The translations under genes and the position numbers were made by a program. DNA of 64,000 nt, from contig NZ_CAMTTE010000001.1 of assembly GCF_947077775.1 (NCBI RefSeq), positions 1,488,001-1,552,000 on the forward strand. Reading direction: 5' to 3'. The notes under the pieces are model-generated. The model did no database searches. It was not told the DNA's origin and saw only the letters and a list, made by a program, of their open reading frames with translations. Position 1 is the stretch's first letter; the number at the start of each line of letters is the position of its first letter. Of the stretch, positions 59,617 through 64,000 are shown one piece after another. Source of the DNA: Salinibacter pepae (GTDB lineage: Bacteria; Bacteroidota; Rhodothermia; Rhodothermales; Salinibacteraceae).

Positions 59617-59862
59617 ATGGAAATCTACTGCCCCAAATGCGAGTGGGAGCCCCCCTCCGGCGCCCGGTGGACCTGTGAGTGCGGACACTCCTGGCACACG
59701 TTCGACACGCAGGGCCAGTGCCCGGAGTGCGGCACGGTGTGGCGCGAGACGCAGTGCCACGAGTGCCACGCCTGGTCGCCCCACCACGACTGGTACCACG
59801 ATCTGCCGCCCGTAGACGTGGACGCCATAGCTGAGCGCCAAGAGGCGTCCCCGCCAGAATGA
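59617..59862 (+). CDS. Small zinc-ribbon protein
   Basis: 81 residues with four Cys pairs: Cys5/Cys8 (CPKC), Cys20/Cys22 (CEC), Cys35/Cys38 (CPEC) and Cys47/Cys50 (CHEC), plus many Trp and His, ending in a short acidic tail. This is the pattern of a double zinc ribbon. Similar stand-alone proteins occur in several phyla, without an assigned function; protein or nucleic-acid binding is likely. No signal peptide. It stands alone between the TonB receptor and lipB. Confidence 0.7.
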   Translation: MEIYCPKCEWEPPSGARWTCECGHSWHTFDTQGQCPECGTVWRETQCHECHAWSPHHDWYHDLPPVDVDAIAERQEASPPE

Positions 59863-59944
59863 GGGCCGCTTCGGTCGCAGTTGCGGGAATGGGACCGGCC
59901 ACGCGAACAGGGGGCGTCGGACAGGTTCCCTGCAGTGACGACCG

Positions 59945-60715
59945 CTACCGCCCGGGCGCCTCGACGCGTCCTCCCGTGACCCCCCTCAGAAACGAGCGGG
60001 CATCGTCGCCGTGGCGCGTCGTCACCTCCGCCTCGAACAGGTCGGCCACGTGCTCCGTGACCGGCCCGCACACGTCGTCCACGGTCCCCGGCGCGTCGGT
60101 CTCCTCCGCCAGCGACGTAACGCCACGGTCGTCAATGCCACAGGGCACGATGTGGTCGAAGTAGTCGAGGTCGGTGGTCACGTTGAGCGCGAAGCCGTGC
60201 ATGGTAACCCACCGGCTGCAGCGCACGCCCATCGCGCAGATTTTGCGTTCCAGGCCCCGCTCGTCGGGCCCGACCCACACCCCAGTGCGCCCGTCCACCC
60301 GCGTGCCGGTCACGCCGTAGTCGGCACAGGTGCGGATGATCACCTCCTCGAGCGTGCGCAGGTACCGGCCCAGGTCGGTAAAGAACCGGTCAAGGTCAAA
60401 CAGCGGATAGCCCACCAGCTGGCCGGGGCCGTGGAAGGTGACGTCGCCCCCCCGTCCGATGCGGTGAAAGGCGGCCCCAACCTCTTCCAGCCGTTCCTCC
60501 GACACGAGCAGGTTCGCCGCGTCGCCGCTCTTGCCGAGGGTGTAGACGGGGGGATGCTCCAGCAGAAGCAGCACGTGGGGAACGGTCTCCGGCGGCTCGG
60601 CCCGCTTCGCCGCAATGAGGTGCTCCTGCACCCGCTCCTGCAGGGCCCGCGCCCGCCCGTACGACACGCGGCCGAGGTGGCACGCGACGATCTCGTTTTG
60701 AGCGGACGAGGACAT
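59945..60715 (-). CDS. lipB: Octanoyltransferase LipB
   Basis: 256 residues. Transfers octanoyl from acyl carrier protein to lipoyl domains in lipoate synthesis. The LipB landmarks are present: [60 protein letters not shown] with the catalytic Lys, and [13 protein letters not shown] with the catalytic Cys. The start is the ATG at 60715, giving [20 protein letters not shown]; an ATG 30 bp upstream is possible. lipA is not in the window. Confidence 0.94.
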   Translation of the reverse strand: MSSSAQNEIVACHLGRVSYGRARALQERVQEHLIAAKRAEPPETVPHVLLLLEHPPVYTLGKSGDAANLLVSEERLEEVGAAFHRIGRGGDVTFHGPGQLVGYPLFDLDRFFTDLGRYLRTLEEVIIRTCADYGVTGTRVDGRTGVWVGPDERGLERKICAMGVRCSRWVTMHGFALNVTTDLDYFDHIVPCGIDDRGVTSLAEETDAPGTVDDVCGPVTEHVADLFEAEVTTRHGDDARSFLRGVTGGRVEAPGR

Positions 60716-60777
60716 CTCTGCGGACGGGGGGAGACGGGAGGACACTACGGATCTAACCTGTACTCGAAACGCCCGAC

Positions 60778-63700
60778 CTAGTTTTGTGAGATGCTTACGC
60801 TAACGTTGAAGCCCCCGTTGACCCGCGTGTAGGAGGGCTGCCGGTTGTCGCCGTTGAACCGCTCGTACTCGACCAGCAGCTCCCCCGTCACCCGGTCGCT
60901 GAGCCGGTAGGTCAGCTCGGGAGTCACCTGAATGCGGGTCGTCTGCTTCCGGACCTGGACGTAGTCGTTGGTCGGATCGGTCACCTGCGCCGGATCCACC
61001 GATCCCCCCGCGTCCTGAACGTCCGCGAGCGCCCCGCGCAGGTTGTAGCTCCGCTCGTCGTTCACCGAGCGGGAGACCGTGAGCGAAAACCGGATCTGGT
61101 TTTCGAGGCGCCCGAGGCCGAGCACGGGAATGCGCATTCCCTGCTTCCGGTAGGAGACGGTTCCGGACAACTGATTCGTCTGCACTTCCTCCACCTTCAG
61201 GTTGGCCGTGCGCAGGTACGTCTCCGTCTGGCGGCTCCACTCCACACTCGTCTCCAGGTTGCCGGGCCAGGTGACGCTAACGCCGAGGAGCGGCCGGAAC
61301 TGCTCACTGACGCGGGCCGACCCCACCTTGAACTCCGGGTTCAAAAACGTCTGTCCGTTCGGGGCCTCCACCTCCTCGCCGGCGCGCGTGTCGGTGGCGT
61401 AGCTCGACCGGTACTCCGCGTTGTAGCTGTGCCGGAGCGACGCACTTTCCACGATGCGGCCGAGCAGGGGCCAGTCGGCCACCCCCGAGTAGCGGATGTT
61501 CCACCCGGGCAGGGGGAACGGCGCGAACCCGTGGGCCCCCACGCTGCCGCCGCCGGTCAGGTAGGCCGATTTGAAGTCGTCCGCGACGGAGGCGTTGGTG
61601 AGGGGCACCTCGGCGGCGGGGAGCACCCCCCCCGCCCCACTGCCGCCCGCCGGCAGTCGACGGGCCTGCTCCTCCACCAGCGCCACCACGGACCCGAAGC
61701 CCCACACCGAGGCGGAGTTGTCCCCGCTTTCGGTCGTGAAGGGCCCGTCTTGTCCTTCGGCTCCGCCGCCGCCATTGCGTGCCTGGAAGGTCCGGTCGGT
61801 CTGGGTGCGCCACTCCACGTTCCAGCTCAGGTCGATCTGGAAGGACGGGCTCGGGCTCAGGGCGGTGCGCCCCTCCAGCCGGTGGGTGTTGCTGAGGGCA
61901 TCCGACACCTGGAACCGGGAGTCCAGCACGCGCCTCTCGGCCCCGATGGAGCGGTCGAGCCCGAGCCGGTAGCCCACGGACGGCCCGTCCCCGCGCACCG
62001 CGTCAAGCAGGCGGTAGTGCACCTCGACGTCCGTCGAGTCCGAATTCAGGCGCCCCACATTGGAGGAACGGGCACTCCAGTCGCCGTTGTAGTTCACGCT
62101 GAAGTCGTTGATGTCGAGCACCATGAGGGCCAGCCCGCGCAGCATGCCCATCGGGCTGGGAAGGGGGACGTCTTCCCACCCGAGTCCATCCCCTTCCGAC
62201 GCCTCACCGTCGTCGTCCCCCCGGTCGTCATCCCCCCGGTCGTCATCCCCCCGGTCGTCTCCGTTGTCCCCGGTGGACCGGCCCCCGGCTTCCGGGTCGT
62301 CCCGGCCCGACTCGCGCTGCGCCTCCTTTAGCCGCTCGAAGAACCCAAACCGCTCCCACACCCGGTTGGGCCGCAGGGTCGCTCCCGTACGCAGGGTGAG
62401 GGAGTTGCGCACGCCGGCCCCCTGCAGGCTTTCCGCCGGCCCGTTCGACCACTGAAACGACGACTGGTAGGAGACGTCCTGCAGGTCGATCCAGTTGAGC
62501 CACGGCCGGTCGGCCCACCCCATGCTCAGAGTGGCCGAAAACCGCTGCTGGTAGTTGTTCGTGCGCGGGCTCACCCGCCCGACCAGCAGGTCCCGAAACA
62601 CGTCGAGCTCCGACCGCCGGAACAGCCGGCTTTCAAAGAACACCGTCTCCCCCTCGTCGGCGGCGGTGAGGCCGCGGTCGGCCAGTCCGTAGTCCCCCAG
62701 ACGATCAAAGAAATTCGCGGTGCTGTCGCGGGGAATGCCGATGTCGGTAAGCACCGTGTCCCGGACGCTTCCGCCGTTGATGATAACGTTCGTCTCGTTC
62801 CGCGAGGCGGCGTCATCAAAGTTTTGGCGCGTGTTGGTGTCGAAGCTGAGGCTCAGAAAGTCGAAGGGGTCGTACTGGAGGCTAAAGTTGCGGCGGTGGT
62901 CGAATTGCTGCTGCTCCCGGAGGGGATAGGCGATTCGATAGGGCTGGCTGCGTGTATTTCGGACGCCCGACGGGCGGCTTCGGGTCGTCTGCGCCTCCCG
63001 CTCCGCACTCATCGAAAACGAGAGCGAGCGGGGCACATAGTTGAACGAGAGGCCCGCCAGCGTGCCGAGCACCGGCGCGTCGGGGAGAAAGCCGAAGGGG
63101 TCCACGGTCCGGGGCTGCCCGAAGCTGAGTTGATACTGCAGGTCGCCCGTCCAGCTCCACCGGTCGTTGAGCTGGCGCTGCGGGTTGCGTCGCGACTGGT
63201 CGAGGTAGGAGAAGCTCAGCGAGAGGCCGTCGACGGTCTTCTGGAGCCACCACGAGTCGGACCCCTGTTTCGAGATGTCGGCCGTCATCGTGCGGCGCAG
63301 GCTGCGCGTCTCGGCCGCCGTGCGCACACTGTCCTTCAACCGACGGCGAATCTCCCCCGCCCCGAGGGCCCCGTACTGGCTGCGGTAGCGGCGCTCCAGC
63401 GTACTGTCCGGGACGGCGTCGAACTGCCGCACCACGCTCTGCACCTCCACGTCGCCGCGGTTGGGGTCGAAGCGAGGGGTCGTCCGGTTGGACTGGACCT
63501 GCATGGTCACCGGGATGCGCCAGCCCTGGTCCTCGGGCAAGAACGAGTCGACGTTGAGGCTTGCGCGGAGGTTCCAGCTCGTGTTGTCGGACTGCTCCCG
63601 CTCGCTCAGGGTGCTGGACAACGCCCCAAACCCGTCCGTCCGGCGCTGGAAACTGCCCTCGACGGACGCAAAATCCGCGAGGTCGAGGCTTGCGCTGGCG

Positions 63701-64000
63701 TTGGCGGCCCAGCCCTTCTGCTCGTCGAACCCGCTCACGCGCAGCTCATTCAGCCAGACCTCGAAATTTTGCAGCACCGGCGGGTTCTCCTCGGGGGGCG
63801 TCGCGTGCCGCACGCCGACGACGATTGTTTTCACGTTCTGCAGGGAGGGGGTGCCCCGCACCCGAAGCACCGTCTCCGGCGGCGCAAAGTCGCCGATGTT
63901 CAAATTCACGTCGGCGCTCGAGAACGACGTGTCCGTCGGGACCCCGCTCTGGTCCCGGAGAAGCTTGAGCCGATTGAGTCGTTCAAGGACGAGGTTCATT
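60778..64000 (-). CDS. sprA: SprA-type cell-surface / secretion protein, C-terminal part (partial)
   Basis: About 1,073 residues of the C-terminus; the N-terminus lies beyond the right edge. [20 protein letters not shown], followed by [20 protein letters not shown] and a long series of beta-strand-like repeats with RNS/RxxL patterns, matches SprA, the large outer-membrane translocon of the type IX secretion system. The open frame does not start at a proper gene start at 63999; the gene continues off the window. An acidic insert at about 62200-62300 carries three 15-bp repeats (GDDDR-type). Whether the rest of a type IX system exists cannot be judged here. Confidence 0.85.
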   Translation of the reverse strand, partial: MNLVLERLNRLKLLRDQSGVPTDTSFSSADVNLNIGDFAPPETVLRVRGTPSLQNVKTIVVGVRHATPPEENPPVLQNFEVWLNELRVSGFDEQKGWAANASASLDLADFASVEGSFQRRTDGFGALSSTLSEREQSDNTSWNLRASLNVDSFLPEDQGWRIPVTMQVQSNRTTPRFDPNRGDVEVQSVVRQFDAVPDSTLERRYRSQYGALGAGEIRRRLKDSVRTAAETRSLRRTMTADISKQGSDSWWLQKTVDGLSLSFSYLDQSRRNPQRQLNDRWSWTGDLQYQLSFGQPRTVDPFGFLPDAPVLGTLAGLSFNYVPRSLSFSMSAEREAQTTRSRPSGVRNTRSQPYRIAYPLREQQQFDHRRNFSLQYDPFDFLSLSFDTNTRQNFDDAASRNETNVIINGGSVRDTVLTDIGIPRDSTANFFDRLGDYGLADRGLTAADEGETVFFESRLFRRSELDVFRDLLVGRVSPRTNNYQQRFSATLSMGWADRPWLNWIDLQDVSYQSSFQWSNGPAESLQGAGVRNSLTLRTGATLRPNRVWERFGFFERLKEAQRESGRDDPEAGGRSTGDNGDDRGDDDRGDDDRGDDDGEASEGDGLGWEDVPLPSPMGMLRGLALMVLDINDFSVNYNGDWSARSSNVGRLNSDSTDVEVHYRLLDAVRGDGPSVGYRLGLDRSIGAERRVLDSRFQVSDALSNTHRLEGRTALSPSPSFQIDLSWNVEWRTQTDRTFQARNGGGGAEGQDGPFTTESGDNSASVWGFGSVVALVEEQARRLPAGGSGAGGVLPAAEVPLTNASVADDFKSAYLTGGGSVGAHGFAPFPLPGWNIRYSGVADWPLLGRIVESASLRHSYNAEYRSSYATDTRAGEEVEAPNGQTFLNPEFKVGSARVSEQFRPLLGVSVTWPGNLETSVEWSRQTETYLRTANLKVEEVQTNQLSGTVSYRKQGMRIPVLGLGRLENQIRFSLTVSRSVNDERSYNLRGALADVQDAGGSVDPAQVTDPTNDYVQVRKQTTRIQVTPELTYRLSDRVTGELLVEYERFNGDNRQPSYTRVNGGFNVSVSISQN
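62217..62261. repeat. Three tandem 15-bp repeats inside sprA
   Basis: Unit CCCCCCGGTCGTCAT occurs three times, the last ending TCTC. On the coding strand it encodes repeated DDRGD-type acidic residues, in frame with the gene. Probably a slippage-prone, disordered surface insert. Confidence 0.8.

Noticed and set aside
60778-64000. ATG at 63999 as the true start of the sprA gene
   Set aside because: The protein begins in the middle of the SprA repeats; the gene continues past the window edge.

Overview
The window is GC-rich, densely coded chromosomal DNA from an extremely halophilic member of the Rhodothermota, most likely Salinibacter (S. ruber-like). Grounds: acidic, Asp/Glu-rich predicted proteins throughout; a bacterial sensory rhodopsin with its own transducer; TonB-dependent receptors with carboxypeptidase-like N-termini; a SprA-type cell-surface protein; and a NagB/PIG-L fusion, all typical of the Bacteroidota/Rhodothermota lineage. 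The assignment is inference from gene content; no database search was possible. No rRNA, tRNA, insertion sequence or CRISPR array was recognised.

Layout. 1-1655: start of an ECF sigma factor (runs off the left edge) and radA, both on the minus strand. 1892-8944: a lipid region with a Mla/Mce-type lipid transporter (permease, ATPase, MCE protein), a DUF445 membrane protein, a wax-ester synthase/diacylglycerol acyltransferase, a phasin, an SCP2-like protein and a small membrane protein. 9596-21994: a sensory island with a CBS-pair protein, three PAS-type membrane histidine kinases, a rhodopsin-transducer pair in the middle, and an HDOD protein. Two of the kinases, on opposite strands either side of the rhodopsin pair, share an almost identical 394-bp PAS segment. 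22257-30096: nucleoside deaminase, DusB, two small lipoprotein genes, a nucleotide pyrophosphatase-like lipoprotein, an unusual two-gene ABC transporter and a Salinibacter-type hypothetical gene.

30295-41043: a carbohydrate cluster. A GMC dehydrogenase and its Tat-exported small subunit are divergent from six co-directional genes (NagB/PIG-L fusion, two sugar-isomerase TIM barrels, two Gfo/Idh/MocA oxidoreductases and a DUF1080 protein). A perfect 14-bp palindrome of LacI-operator type lies between the two arms. The enzyme set fits oxidation of a glycoside to its 3-keto form in the periplasm, cleavage, and recycling of the keto sugar. 41079-47690: ArsR-type regulator, TonB-dependent receptor, PAP2-like and DUF3667 membrane proteins, and proS.

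48104-55994: an arginine/serine-rich lipoprotein, a FadL-type outer-membrane protein, mltG, tsaD, a LytR_C protein, rsfS, DUF423 and small hypothetical genes. 56078-56520 holds a decayed gene and a hairpin. 56624-59445 is a TonB receptor and thioredoxin operon with a readable promoter and a possible metal-repressor box. 59617-64000: a zinc-ribbon protein, lipB and the C-terminal two-thirds or less of a SprA-type protein that continues past the right edge.
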